Of a DNA stretch of 64,000 nucleotides, positions 1-9,030 are shown in pieces. Every line of letters begins with the position of its first letter. Position 1 is the first letter of the stretch. The position numbers and the translations under genes were made by a program. This DNA is from Rhizobium etli 8C-3 (lineage in GTDB: Bacteria > Pseudomonadota > Alphaproteobacteria > Rhizobiales > Rhizobiaceae): positions 2,297,001-2,361,000 of the forward strand of contig NZ_CP017241.1 in assembly GCF_001908375.1 (NCBI RefSeq), read 5' to 3'. The notes below the pieces were generated by a model, which saw only the letters and a list, made by a program, of their open reading frames with translations, was not told where the DNA came from and did not search any database.

Positions 1-1214
1 GCGACCTGCTGGTAGGTGTCCGGGTCGAACTCCACAACAGTCTCGGCGCGGAAACTGTGATGCTCCTGGCGGCGGGCGACGAGCGCCTGCTCGAACCATG
101 AGCCGATGCTTTCGCGGGCGATGAGGCGCAGATGGCCGGGGCGCGCCGTGAGATCGAAGATGCGCTGCGGCTTCGGCGTGCGCAGCCACTGGAAATCCGC
201 AGGTAACGTGCCGCCATCGAAACTGTATTCGGTGCGAATGGGTTTTTCGGTGCTAACTGCACCCTTGGGACCCGGAACTTCGACATCGGGCACCGTCGTG
301 CCGTTTTCGAGGTAGAGCCAGTCGTCCGCCTTCCACACGCATTTCTGGAGATTGGTTTCGCGGCCAAGCGTGCAGCGGCGCTTCGGCGGGAGCGGCCGCC
401 CGCAGAGATGGGTGTGATAGACTTGCCCATCGGGCGTCTCGACATACTGCCCGTGCCCTGCCCGCTGCAGAACGGCTTCCGGATTGTCCTTGGAAGTGAT
501 GAGATGGATATTCGGATGCATCTCGTAGGAACCGGCAATGTTGCGCGAACGCGCCATGGTGACCGCATGATCATAGCCCGTGCCGCCTTCGGCGGTCGTT
601 AGATAATAGTAGCCGTTGCGCTTGAAGAGATGCGGGCCCTCGACGAGGCCGAGCGGGCTGCCGGCGAAAATGTTTCTGATCGGACCCTTCAGCGCCTTCG
701 TCACCGGATCCCATTCCTGCAGCAGGATGCCATCGAAGGCTGGATGCTTGGGCGCACCGCCATAGCTTTCCGTGCGGTGGTTCCACTGCATGTTGAGAAA
801 CCACTTGCGGCCATCGTCGTCATGGAAGAGCGAGGGGTCGAAACCGGAGGAGTTGACGTAGACCGGATCAGACCAGCGGGCCTCGATTGTCGGCGAGGTG
901 ACAATGTAGTTGTGCGCGTCCTTGAAGTTGCCGTCGAAGCGCTTGACGTCTGTATACACCAGCCAGAACTGCCCATCGGCATAGGAAAGACACGGCGCCC
1001 ATACGCCGCAGCTATCAGGATTGCCGCGCATGTCGAGCTGCGATTGGCGCTCCAGCGGACGGCGCACCAGTGTCCAGTTCACCAGATCGCGCGAATGATG
1101 GATCTGCACGCCCGGATACCATTCGAAGGTCGATGTCGCGATGTAATAATCGTCGCCGACGCGGCAGATAGACGGATCGGGATTGAAGCCCGGCAGAACG
1201 GGGTTGCGGATCAT
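1..1214 (-). CDS. GH43 glycoside hydrolase, beta-xylosidase/arabinofuranosidase type (3' end off window)
   Basis: Hydrolyses xylosides or arabinosides released from plant polysaccharide; probably cytoplasmic, as no signal peptide is seen. The N-terminus MIRNPVLPGFNPDPS carries the GH43 general base Asp (NPDPS). FDPSLFHDDDG, near residue 120, gives the second conserved Asp, and LVEGPHLFKRNGYYYL, near residue 190, gives the catalytic acid Glu. About 404 residues are visible and the gene runs off the left edge, so the C-terminal beta-sandwich typical of long GH43 enzymes is incomplete. The ATG at 1214 follows a strong GGAGGA site. It is the last visible gene of the minus-strand glycoside operon. 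The exact substrate (xyloside or arabinoside) cannot be fixed from the sequence. Confidence 0.93.
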   Translation of the reverse strand, partial: MIRNPVLPGFNPDPSICRVGDDYYIATSTFEWYPGVQIHHSRDLVNWTLVRRPLERQSQLDMRGNPDSCGVWAPCLSYADGQFWLVYTDVKRFDGNFKDAHNYIVTSPTIEARWSDPVYVNSSGFDPSLFHDDDGRKWFLNMQWNHRTESYGGAPKHPAFDGILLQEWDPVTKALKGPIRNIFAGSPLGLVEGPHLFKRNGYYYLTTAEGGTGYDHAVTMARSRNIAGSYEMHPNIHLITSKDNPEAVLQRAGHGQYVETPDGQVYHTHLCGRPLPPKRRCTLGRETNLQKCVWKADDWLYLENGTTVPDVEVPGPKGAVSTEKPIRTEYSFDGGTLPADFQWLRTPKPQRIFDLTARPGHLRLIARESIGSWFEQALVARRQEHHSFRAETVVEFDPDTYQQV

Positions 1215-1306
1215 AACGGCTGCTCCTCCGGATAGCCGCAGACTGCGGCACGTACATCAGACTGAATGAGAAACGCCCCGGCAGTTATGGCCGGGCGTTC
1301 TTGCGC

Positions 1307-2338
1307 TTATTCTCGCTCTGCCGATTTCGCCCAGAGATTGACGTCGGCCCCACGGGCATAGACGTCGATCTCTTTCAGCTCATCCGCCGTAAACTCAAGA
1401 TTGTCGAGCGCCTTGACGCAATCGACGATCTGCGATGAGCGGCTGGCGCCGATCAGCGCCGACGTCACCCGGCCGCCGCGCAATACCCATGCGATAGCCA
1501 TCTGCGCTAGCGTCTGTCCGCGGCGTTCGGCGATGCTATTCAGCTTGCGGATGTTTTCGACGATCGACGGGCGGATGAAATCCCGCTTCAGAAAGTGGTT
1601 TAGCGCCGCACGGCTGTCTTCCGGGATGCCGGCGAGATACTTGGTCGTCAACATGCCCTGCGCCAGCGGTGAAAAGACGATCGATCCCATACCGACCTTG
1701 TCCAGCGTGTCGAGCAGCTTGTCGTCCTCAACCCAGCGGTTGAGCATGGAATAGCTTGGCTGGTGGATGAGGCACGGCGTACCGAGATCCTTGAGGATCG
1801 CGGCTGCCTCCTGGGTGCGCTGGGAATTGTAAGAGGAGATGCCGACATAGAGCGCCCGGCCGGAGCGCACGATATAGTCGAGCGCGCCGCACGTCTCTTC
1901 GAGAGGCGTATCCGGATCGAACCGGTGAGAATAGAAGATATCGACGTAGTTGAGGCCCATCCGCTTCAGGCTCTGGTCGCAGGAAGCGATCAGATACTTG
2001 CGGCTACCCCACTCGCCATAAGGACCCGGCCACATATCGTAGCCTGCCTTCGACGAGACGATGAGTTCGTCCCGCAGGCCTGCGAATTCGGTGCGAAGGA
2101 TTTCGCCGAAGGCGGTTTCGGCCGAACCTGGAGGCGGGCCGTAATTATTTGCAAGGTCGAAGTGAGTGATGCCGAGATCGAAGGCAGTGCGGCACATGTC
2201 GATCTTGCGATCATGCGGCGTGTCACCGCCGAAATTGTGCCAGAGACCGAGGGAGACGGCAGGAAGCCTCAGGCCGGAGTGGCCCGTGCGGTTGTACTTC
2301 ATCTTCGAATAGCGGTCGGAAGCCGGTTGCCAGCTCAT
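1307..2338 (-). CDS. Aldo/keto reductase, L-glyceraldehyde 3-phosphate reductase (YghZ/Gpr) type
   Basis: NADPH-dependent aldo/keto reductase of 343 residues, the length of E. coli YghZ, and very similar to it across the whole protein (NRTGHSGLRLPAVSLGLWHN, FDLANNYGPPPGSAE, SSKAGYDMWPGPYG, NLWAKSAERE near the C-terminus). The catalytic tetrad is present: Asp and Tyr in FDLANNYG, Lys in SSKAGYDM, His in FYSHRFD. The start at 2338 was chosen because homologues begin at MSWQP and an AAAGGATC site precedes it; the open frame runs further upstream but with shadow-like composition. It lies in the sugar operon, 68 bp after the Gfo/Idh gene, so it probably reduces a sugar aldehyde or ketone in that pathway rather than only L-glyceraldehyde 3-phosphate. 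Confidence 0.93.
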   Translation of the reverse strand: MSWQPASDRYSKMKYNRTGHSGLRLPAVSLGLWHNFGGDTPHDRKIDMCRTAFDLGITHFDLANNYGPPPGSAETAFGEILRTEFAGLRDELIVSSKAGYDMWPGPYGEWGSRKYLIASCDQSLKRMGLNYVDIFYSHRFDPDTPLEETCGALDYIVRSGRALYVGISSYNSQRTQEAAAILKDLGTPCLIHQPSYSMLNRWVEDDKLLDTLDKVGMGSIVFSPLAQGMLTTKYLAGIPEDSRAALNHFLKRDFIRPSIVENIRKLNSIAERRGQTLAQMAIAWVLRGGRVTSALIGASRSSQIVDCVKALDNLEFTADELKEIDVYARGADVNLWAKSAERE

Positions 2339-2406
2339 CGTACTGATCCTTTGGAAGAGTGCGCGCGGGCGGGAAAAGCCCGCGCGAAAAATATCCCTTT
2401 GGAGGC

Positions 2407-3540
2407 CTACTTCAAGAGTGCCTGAGCCTCTTCGATGCCAAGCGCGGCGGGCTGTGTGCAGGTCGTCGTGAGTTCCACGAACCTCCCCTCCTCGCCCGAT
2501 TTCAGGATCGAAGTCATGACGTCGACGCCATGCAGCGTGCGCTCCAGAGAGCAGCGGGCATCGCGGCCTTCGATCAGCGCCGCGACCATATCGGCAAGAC
2601 CTGCCGTGCGGTAGTTGGCGCGCGGGCCCTGCGGGCTGTCCTGGTTGAACTTGCCGAAGGGATGTTCCCACGCTTCAAGCGGCTTGATGTCCTTGTCGCG
2701 GCCGCTGGCCTCGACGACGCCGCCGAAGAAATTCGGGTCCGGCACGAAAAGGGTGCCATCGGTGCCGTAGAGCTCCATGTTGGCATGGCGGTGCGACCAG
2801 ACATCCCAGCTCGCCGTCAACGTCACCGTCGCACCGCTGACGAATTCAAGCAGTGCCTGGACCGTCGTCGGCGTCTTGACCGGAATCGTCTCGCCGTGGC
2901 GTGGCTGGCTGGTGATTGTGCGTGTCTCCGAAGCCATCGAGGTGATCGCGCCGACGCGCTTGACCGGGCCGATGAAATTGATGAGGTTGGCGATGTAGTA
3001 CGGTCCCATGTCGAGGATGGGACCCCCGCCCGGCAGGAAGAAGAAGTCCGGGTTCGGATGCCACATCTCCATGCCCGGCCCCATGACATAGCAGGCGCCG
3101 GAGGTGATGCGCCCGATGCCGCCCTCGTCCACATATTTGCGGGCAAGCTGGTGCGCACCGCCGAGAAAGGTGTCCGGCGCGCAGCCGACGGAGAGCTTCT
3201 TCTCCTTGGCGATGCGCCGCAGATCCTCGCCCTGTTCCAGCGTCAGCACGAGCGGCTTTTCGGAGAAGACGTGCTTGCCAGCCTCCAGCGCCGCCTTCGA
3301 GACCGGATAATGCGCGTCAGGGATGGTGAGGTTCACAACGACGTCGATCTCCTCATTGGCAAGAAGCTGCTCGATGGTCTGCGCGGTAACGCCGAATTCC
3401 TTGGCGCGAAGCTCGGCTGCCTGCACATTGATGTCGGCGCAGGCCAGGATTTTCAGGCCCTTGAAGAGGGGCGTGAGCGAAAGGTAAGTGGTGGAGATGT
3501 TGCCGCATCCGATGATGCCGACGCCAAGTTCCTTGGTCAT
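2407..3540 (-). CDS. Gfo/Idh/MocA family NAD(P)-dependent sugar dehydrogenase
   Basis: Oxidoreductase of 377 residues with an N-terminal Rossmann fold (VGIIGCGNIS, GxGxxG) and the family motif EKP in FSEKPLVLT, followed by the alpha/beta C-terminal substrate domain (GGGPILDMGPYY). Family members oxidise or reduce sugars, inositols or sugar acids. The start at 3540 puts the dinucleotide motif ten residues in, follows a GAGG site and lies 8 bp after the stop of the upstream isomerase gene. The pairing with a TIM-barrel isomerase is typical of sugar and inositol catabolic operons. It probably oxidises the sugar released by the mannosidase or xylosidase at one carbon before epimerisation; the substrate is not readable from the sequence. 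Confidence 0.92.
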   Translation of the reverse strand: MTKELGVGIIGCGNISTTYLSLTPLFKGLKILACADINVQAAELRAKEFGVTAQTIEQLLANEEIDVVVNLTIPDAHYPVSKAALEAGKHVFSEKPLVLTLEQGEDLRRIAKEKKLSVGCAPDTFLGGAHQLARKYVDEGGIGRITSGACYVMGPGMEMWHPNPDFFFLPGGGPILDMGPYYIANLINFIGPVKRVGAITSMASETRTITSQPRHGETIPVKTPTTVQALLEFVSGATVTLTASWDVWSHRHANMELYGTDGTLFVPDPNFFGGVVEASGRDKDIKPLEAWEHPFGKFNQDSPQGPRANYRTAGLADMVAALIEGRDARCSLERTLHGVDVMTSILKSGEEGRFVELTTTCTQPAALGIEEAQALLK

Positions 3541-3548
3541 GGTCTGCC

Positions 3549-4310
3549 TCAGTAGGTCTTGAAGGATGCGATCGAGCGGGTGATCAGGCGATCGATGTCG
3601 CGCGGATTGTCGTGCTCGACGACGAAGTGCTTGACCCTGGTGCCCTCGAGCGCCGCGATCAGCTTCGGCCAGGCAAGCGTGCCGTGACCCACGTCGGCCC
3701 AGCCGTCCTCGTCCTTGTTCTCGCCGGCCGGCGCGATGTCCTTGACGTGTACGGCAGTGATGCGCGAGCCGAGCTTGTCGATCCAGGCGAACGGGTCGGC
3801 TCCACCGCGGACGACCCAGGCGATATCGGCTTCCCACGAAATGTCGGGCGCACCTTCGAAGATGCGCTCGATCGGCAGCGAGCCGTCGGCAAGCTTCACG
3901 AATTCGAAGTCGTGATTGTGCCAGCCGAATTCGTAGCCGGCGTCCTTATAGGGCTTGGCCATTTCCTGCAGGCGCTTGCCAAACGCAAGCCAGCCGGCGC
4001 CGTCCGCCGGACGCTGGTCGGCGGCAAGGTGCGGCGCGTAGATCGAATCCATGCCGAGCGTCTTTGCGATGTTCAGCGATTTCTCGACTTCGCCGTCAAG
4101 GAAATCCGGGCTGAAATGGCCCGTTGCCATCGTGAGGCCGTTCTTGTCGAGATCGGCGCGCAGGCCCTTCAAATCAGCGTCGTCGAGGTCGGCGTAGATA
4201 CCGCCGAAGCCTTCGACCTCCGAATAACCGGCCCTGCCGAGCTTTTCGAAGATTGCCGAATAGGGCTGGAAATTGCGGGCGCTATAAAGCTGGAAACTCA
4301 GTTTCGTCAT
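3549..4310 (-). CDS. Sugar phosphate isomerase/epimerase (xylose isomerase-like TIM barrel)
   Basis: Protein of 253 residues of the AP endonuclease 2 / xylose isomerase-like fold (COG1082). It starts FQLYSARNFQPYSAIFEKLG and shows metal-ligand motifs of the family: EVEGFGGIY, GHFSPDFLDG, FGWHNHDFEF, SWEADIAWV, AVHVKDIAP and FVVEHDNP. The ATG at 4310 is preceded by GAGGAGAAAG. It sits between the beta-mannosidase (35 bp upstream) and the Gfo/Idh dehydrogenase (8 bp downstream), a common couple in which the dehydrogenase makes a keto-sugar and the isomerase epimerises or rearranges it. The actual sugar is unknown. Confidence 0.9.
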   Translation of the reverse strand: MTKLSFQLYSARNFQPYSAIFEKLGRAGYSEVEGFGGIYADLDDADLKGLRADLDKNGLTMATGHFSPDFLDGEVEKSLNIAKTLGMDSIYAPHLAADQRPADGAGWLAFGKRLQEMAKPYKDAGYEFGWHNHDFEFVKLADGSLPIERIFEGAPDISWEADIAWVVRGGADPFAWIDKLGSRITAVHVKDIAPAGENKDEDGWADVGHGTLAWPKLIAALEGTRVKHFVVEHDNPRDIDRLITRSIASFKTY

Positions 4311-4345
4311 CACTTTCTCCTCGGGCCTCGTGCCCTTTCTCAAAA

Positions 4346-6805
4346 TCAATCTGCCGACTGGCAGGAATGCAGGTCGTAGAATCGGAACTCCGGAAGCTCG
4401 CCGTCTTGGAGCGGCTTTGCCGGGGTGAAGAGGATGCGCCGGGTTTCGCCAGCTGCCAGATCGAAGACATTGTCGGAGTATTTGCCGTCGGTCTCGGTCT
4501 CGATCATCACGAACAGCGCCAGTCCCCTGGCGGTGACATTGAGGCAAACCGAGCCGTCTTCCTCAGCATATTCGCGGGTCACCTGGAGACCGGCAGGCTC
4601 CAATTCGAGTGCCTTGTAGGTGCCGTGGGCGTAGTGCCCCTCACCGCCCATGCCGTTTGACGCCGTGAAGCGCCAGGCAAGCAGCGTACCCTCGGGGATA
4701 TCCGAGACATCGATCGCCGTTGCCGTCACGGCAGCCTCCGGCGTGCAGACCGCTTGGGCGTCCTTCAGGTGCTTGCGCTCGCCCTTCATCGTCACAACGG
4801 AAATCGAAAGATCGGCGCTGACCTGCGAAAGCGTGTCGTTGACCAGCGAGAAACGGATCGTTTTGCCGTCCTCCGACGGAATGGCGGCCACGGCGACCGG
4901 CTGGAAGAAGCGCTTGACGAGATAGTGCATCGCCTTCCAGCGCCCGCCGTAGTCGAGGCTCGACCAGGACGCGACCGGCCAGGTGTCGTTGAGCTGCCAG
5001 TAGATCGTGCCCATGCAATGGGGCTTGAGCGACCGCCAGTATTCCACCGCCGTCTTGATCGCCAGTCCCTGCTGGATCTGGCTGAGATAAACGAAATTCG
5101 CAAAGTCCTTGGGGAAGCGAAAGTAGCGGAACATCGTGCCCGCGATTCGCTCATTGCCGCCGGCATTCTTCTGATGCAACTCCATCACCGGCGACGCGAC
5201 GTTCATGTCCTTGTGGTCGGCATAGGTCTTGATGACCGGCATAGAGGTATAGGACTGGAAACCGAATTCGGAGCAGAAACGCGGCCGCACCGAGCGATAA
5301 TTGTCGAACGACTTGTTTTCGTGCCAGACCGACCAGTAGTGCATGTCGCCGGAGCCATCGGCGTGCCAGGCGTCACCGAAATCAAGATAGCCGGAGGACG
5401 GGCTCGACGGCCACCAGATCGCACCTGGAGCCGCCTTCTTCATCGCCTGCTCGATCGTGCGGTTCAGTCGATCATAGGAGACGAGATAGCGGTCGCGGTC
5501 TCTCTTCGGCTCGTCGAACCAGGTGAGCGCACCGACCAGTTCGTTGTCGCCGCACCAGAGTGCGATCGAAGGATGCGAGGCGAGCCGCTTGACCTGGTAG
5601 TCGACTTCGAGCGCGACATTGTCGAGGAAGTCTTCTGTCGAGGGGTAGAGGTTGCAGGCAAACATGGAATCCTGCCAGACCATGAGGCCGAGCCGGTCGC
5701 ACAGGTCATAGAACCAGTCGTGCTCGTAAAAGCCCCCACCCCACACGCGGATCATGTTCATGTTCGCAGCTTTTGCCGACTGCAACAGGTCCTCCGTCTT
5801 CTCTTCCGACGACAGCGAAAACAGTGCATCCGCCGGAATCCAGTTCGCACCGCGGCAGAAGATTTCGCGGTCGTTGACCCTGAAAGCGAAGCGGCTTCCG
5901 GCCGCATCCGGCGTGGTAACGAGTTCGACGGTACGAAGGCCGATCTGCTTTGTCACCACTTCGGACGGCAAATCGACGGTCAGCGCATAAAGCGCCTGCT
6001 CGCCGCTGCCGGAGGGCCACCAGAGGCGCGGTTTCTCGACATAAAAGATATGATTGACCACCGTCTCGCCGGCATTGACACCGACATCCAGTCGAACACG
6101 CTCACCGTCGAGCGCGAAATGCATCGGCACGATGCCCGGCTCCTTCGCAAAGAGCGTTGCTGTAACCTGCAGTTCGACGCTGCCGTTAAGGCTATGCCCC
6201 TGGCGCGTCGTGACGTGCTCGATGCGCGCAGTCTCGAGCTTCTTCAATGCGATCTTGCCGTAAAGCCCGAGCGGTGCGATCGCGATGTTCCAGTCCCAGC
6301 CGAAATGGCATTGCGGCTTGCGCAGCATATTGCCGTTGGCGATCGGCGAGTTGCCCTGGTGATAGGGTACGTAGAAAGGCTGCCTGCCCTGCCGCTCTGC
6401 GCCCGCGGCAATGCTCGAATGCAGCACGACGCGAATCGTGTTTTCGCCTGCCTTCAGCATGCTCGAAACGTCTGGCCGGTAGCGGCGAAAGCAATTGTCG
6501 GCCGAGAGCACTGCGAACCCGTTGACGAAGACCGTGGCAACGGTATCGAGGTAATCGATGTCGAGATACCAGTCGCCTTCGGCATCCTCGAGCTGGAAGG
6601 CTCGCTCGAGCACCCAATCTCGATGCGCGACCCACTGCACCTGCTCTTCATTGCGGCCGAAATACGGATCCGCAATGAGCCTTGCAGCGTGAAGCGCCGT
6701 ATGGACGTCGCCCGGAAGCGTGATCGATGTGGTGACATCGCCTTCAGCGGAGGCAAGTCGCCAGGAGCCGGAAAGATCGATGGACGAAGTGTTGGACGTG
6801 GTCAT
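4346..6805 (-). CDS. Beta-mannosidase, glycoside hydrolase family 2
   Basis: Enzyme of 819 residues that removes terminal beta-D-mannose from mannosides and manno-oligosaccharides. The domain order is that of GH2: an N-terminal jelly-roll (SGSWRLASAEG, then GDWYLDIDYLDTVATVFVNG), an immunoglobulin-like domain, then a TIM barrel. In the barrel, WCGDNELVGA carries the acid/base Glu and RFCSEFGFQS the nucleophile Glu. MIRVWGGGFYEHDWFYDLCD is characteristic of bacterial beta-mannosidases as opposed to beta-galactosidases. No signal peptide, so it acts on imported oligosaccharides. The start MTTSNTSS at 6805 sits 207 bp downstream of the ABC ATPase gene, a gap that contains an extragenic repeat. 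Mannosidase specificity is inferred from family resemblance. Confidence 0.92.
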   Translation of the reverse strand: MTTSNTSSIDLSGSWRLASAEGDVTTSITLPGDVHTALHAARLIADPYFGRNEEQVQWVAHRDWVLERAFQLEDAEGDWYLDIDYLDTVATVFVNGFAVLSADNCFRRYRPDVSSMLKAGENTIRVVLHSSIAAGAERQGRQPFYVPYHQGNSPIANGNMLRKPQCHFGWDWNIAIAPLGLYGKIALKKLETARIEHVTTRQGHSLNGSVELQVTATLFAKEPGIVPMHFALDGERVRLDVGVNAGETVVNHIFYVEKPRLWWPSGSGEQALYALTVDLPSEVVTKQIGLRTVELVTTPDAAGSRFAFRVNDREIFCRGANWIPADALFSLSSEEKTEDLLQSAKAANMNMIRVWGGGFYEHDWFYDLCDRLGLMVWQDSMFACNLYPSTEDFLDNVALEVDYQVKRLASHPSIALWCGDNELVGALTWFDEPKRDRDRYLVSYDRLNRTIEQAMKKAAPGAIWWPSSPSSGYLDFGDAWHADGSGDMHYWSVWHENKSFDNYRSVRPRFCSEFGFQSYTSMPVIKTYADHKDMNVASPVMELHQKNAGGNERIAGTMFRYFRFPKDFANFVYLSQIQQGLAIKTAVEYWRSLKPHCMGTIYWQLNDTWPVASWSSLDYGGRWKAMHYLVKRFFQPVAVAAIPSEDGKTIRFSLVNDTLSQVSADLSISVVTMKGERKHLKDAQAVCTPEAAVTATAIDVSDIPEGTLLAWRFTASNGMGGEGHYAHGTYKALELEPAGLQVTREYAEEDGSVCLNVTARGLALFVMIETETDGKYSDNVFDLAAGETRRILFTPAKPLQDGELPEFRFYDLHSCQSAD

Positions 6806-6860
6806 TTTCTGATCTCGAACATTGGAACGAGGAATGCCCTCGCTCGCCCAGGAGCACTTT

Positions 6861-6898
6861 CTGCCCCTCACCCTATCCCTCACCCCGCCCGCGAGAAG
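6861..6898. repeat. Degenerate rhizobial extragenic repeat (CCCTCACCC type)
   Basis: In the 207-bp gap between the ABC ATPase and beta-mannosidase genes, the plus strand reads CCCCTCACCCTATCCCTCAC and continues CCCGCCCGCGAG. This resembles the outer arm of the small palindromic repeats scattered between genes in rhizobia. The inverted partner is not intact, so this is a decayed or half copy. In the operon direction the segment may still form a GC-rich structure between the transport and hydrolase genes. Confidence 0.45.
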
Positions 6899-7012
6899 AG
6901 GAAGTTTGCCGAGCGCAGCGTTGCGATCGGGAAGGCGCTGCGGCTGTCTGTGGGCAGAAGGAGCCGACAGGCATGAGGGTACCTCCCTCGCCCACCGCAC
7001 GCTCGCCGTCTC

Positions 7013-8098
7013 CTAAATTCTCTCCTCCGTCGCAGCATCGAAGAGCGATGCCAGCGACATGTCGAAGCTGAGCTTCACCGGTGTTCCCACCTTGAATCGA
7101 CGCGCGCCGTTGATGCGCACCGACATCGTGTGGCCGGCGTGCTTCAGCCAGAGGAGGTTGTCGGCCCCCATCGGCTCCTCGATGTCGACGGTCGCATCAT
7201 GCACTTCGGGGCCGAGATTTTCATCGACCTTGATGTGCTCCGGGCGCACGCCGAGCACCACCTTGCGGCCCGACTGCAACGGTTGAGCCGCGTCATAGCC
7301 TTCGAGCGAGAAGCTGACGCCGTTTGATCTGAAGACCGTCTTGTCGCTGTTCTTGGTCAATTCGCCGTGCAGGAAGTTCATCGATGGCGAGCCGATGAAG
7401 CCAGCGACAAAGAGATTGCGCGGCCTGTTGTAGATGGTCGTCGGATCGTCGAGCTGCTGAATGATGCCGCTTTTCATGATCGCGATGCGGTCTGCCAGCG
7501 TCAGCGCCTCGATCTGATCGTGGGTGACGTAGATCATCGTGTTTTTCAGCGACTGGTGCAGGCGCTTGATCTCCACACGCAGTTCCGAACGCAGCTTGGC
7601 ATCGAGATTGGACAGCGGCTCGTCGAACAGGAACACATCGACATCACGCACGAGGGCGCGGCCGATTGCCACGCGCTGGCGCTGGCCCCCGGACAGTTCG
7701 GCGGGCCTGCGCTTCAAGAGCGGCTGGATCTGCAGGATCTCGGAGGCGCGCGCCACGCGCTTGTCGATCTCGGCCTGCGGCACCTTTGCAACCCGAAGTC
7801 CGAAGGACAGGTTCTTTTCGACGCTCATCTGCGGATAGAGCGCATAGGACTGGAACACCATACCGATGCCGCGATCCTTGGGCTCTTCCCAGGTAACGTT
7901 CTTGCCCTTGATGAAGATCTGTCCCGCGGATGCATCAAGCAACCCGGCGATGCAGTTGAGCAGCGTGGACTTGCCGCAGCCGGACGAGCCGAGCAGGACC
8001 AGGAATTCGCCGTCGTTAATGTCGAGGTTCAGATCCTTGAGGACGCTGACGGCGCCGAAATTCAGCGACAGATCCTTGATGGAAACGCTTGTGTTCAT
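7013..8098 (-). CDS. Sugar ABC transporter ATP-binding protein (UgpC/MsmK/MalK type)
   Basis: Cytoplasmic ATPase of 361 residues that energises the sugar importer formed with the two permeases and the binding protein upstream. Walker A is GSSGCGKST (near residue 38), the signature is LSGGQRQR, Walker B is DVFLFDEP, and the switch His is in YVTHDQIEAL. After residue 240 there is a C-terminal TOBE/regulatory extension (GVRPEHIKV), as in carbohydrate CUT1 ATPases. The ATG at 8098 lies 2 bp after the stop of the preceding permease, so the two are translationally coupled. Substrate follows the binding protein, probably a mannoside or other plant oligosaccharide. Confidence 0.95.
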   Translation of the reverse strand: MNTSVSIKDLSLNFGAVSVLKDLNLDINDGEFLVLLGSSGCGKSTLLNCIAGLLDASAGQIFIKGKNVTWEEPKDRGIGMVFQSYALYPQMSVEKNLSFGLRVAKVPQAEIDKRVARASEILQIQPLLKRRPAELSGGQRQRVAIGRALVRDVDVFLFDEPLSNLDAKLRSELRVEIKRLHQSLKNTMIYVTHDQIEALTLADRIAIMKSGIIQQLDDPTTIYNRPRNLFVAGFIGSPSMNFLHGELTKNSDKTVFRSNGVSFSLEGYDAAQPLQSGRKVVLGVRPEHIKVDENLGPEVHDATVDIEEPMGADNLLWLKHAGHTMSVRINGARRFKVGTPVKLSFDMSLASLFDAATEERI

Positions 8099-8100
8099 GA

Positions 8101-9018
8101 TCAACCTTTCACTGCGCCAGCGGCGATACCGCGGACGAAGAGACGTCCGGACACGAAATAGACGATAAGCGGCACCGCGCCGGTGAGTAGCGTTGCAGCC
8201 ATGTTGACGTTGTATTCCTTCACGCCCTGGACGGCGTTGACGATGTTGTTGAGCTGTACCGTCATCGGGAAATTCTGGTTGCCGGCAAAGATCACGCCGA
8301 ACAGGAAGTCGTTCCAGATGCCCGTGATCTGGATGATCATCGAAACGACGAAGATCGGCAGCGACATCGGCAGCATGATGCGGAAGAACACCTGCCAGAA
8401 CCCTGCCCCATCCACACGCGCAGCCTTGAAGAGTTCGGGGGGCAGCGATGCGAAATAATTTCGAAAAAGCAGCGTGTTGATCGGCATGCCGAAGATCGTG
8501 TGAACCAGGACGACGGCCCAGATCGTCGAGAAGATGCCGAGCTCGCGCATGATGATGACGAGCGGATAGAGCATGACCTGATAGGGTATGAAAGCGCCGA
8601 AAAGCAGGATCGTAAAGAAGACTTCCGAACCTTTGAAACGCCAGTAGGACAGGCCGTAGCCATTCACCGAGGCAATCGCCACGGAAATAATGACGCTCGG
8701 AATGGTGATCTTGACCGATTTCCAGAAGCCGACGCTGATGCCGGAGCAATCAAGGCCCGTACAGGCCTGACTCCATGCCTTGACCCAGGGCTCGAAGGTG
8801 ATCTGCACCGGCGGAGCGAAGATGTTGCCCATGCGGATTTCTGTCATGTCCTTGAGGGAGGTCACGACCATCACGTAGAGCGGTAGGAGATAATAAAGCG
8901 CGGCGACAGTAAGGATGCTGTAGAGGATTATGGTCGAAGGCGCGAACATGCGACGAGGTCTTGCGCCTGCCGGCTCGACGACGCCGGCGATGTTGTTGGT
9001 GGTGGTGGCTATGGCCAT
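8101..9018 (-). CDS. Sugar ABC transporter permease (MalG type)
   Basis: Inner-membrane permease of 305 residues, CUT1 family. Six hydrophobic segments are visible, starting with TIILYSILTVAALYYLLPLYV. The EAA loop, which contacts the ATPase, is present near residue 205 (ELFKAARVDGAGFWQVFFRI, then MLP). The start at 9018 follows a GGGAG site and lies 12 bp after the upstream permease. A roughly 30-residue basic cytoplasmic N-terminus precedes the first membrane helix, as in other MalG-like subunits. It forms a heterodimer with the product of 9031-9921. Confidence 0.94.
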   Translation of the reverse strand: MAIATTTNNIAGVVEPAGARPRRMFAPSTIILYSILTVAALYYLLPLYVMVVTSLKDMTEIRMGNIFAPPVQITFEPWVKAWSQACTGLDCSGISVGFWKSVKITIPSVIISVAIASVNGYGLSYWRFKGSEVFFTILLFGAFIPYQVMLYPLVIIMRELGIFSTIWAVVLVHTIFGMPINTLLFRNYFASLPPELFKAARVDGAGFWQVFFRIMLPMSLPIFVVSMIIQITGIWNDFLFGVIFAGNQNFPMTVQLNNIVNAVQGVKEYNVNMAATLLTGAVPLIVYFVSGRLFVRGIAAGAVKG

Positions 9019-9030
9019 GATCGTGCTCCC

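Noticed and set aside
4754..6976. Long plus-strand frame of 740 residues opposite the beta-mannosidase
   Set aside because: It is the antisense of a clear GH2 enzyme, Arg/His-rich, without domain or ribosome site; a GC-rich shadow.
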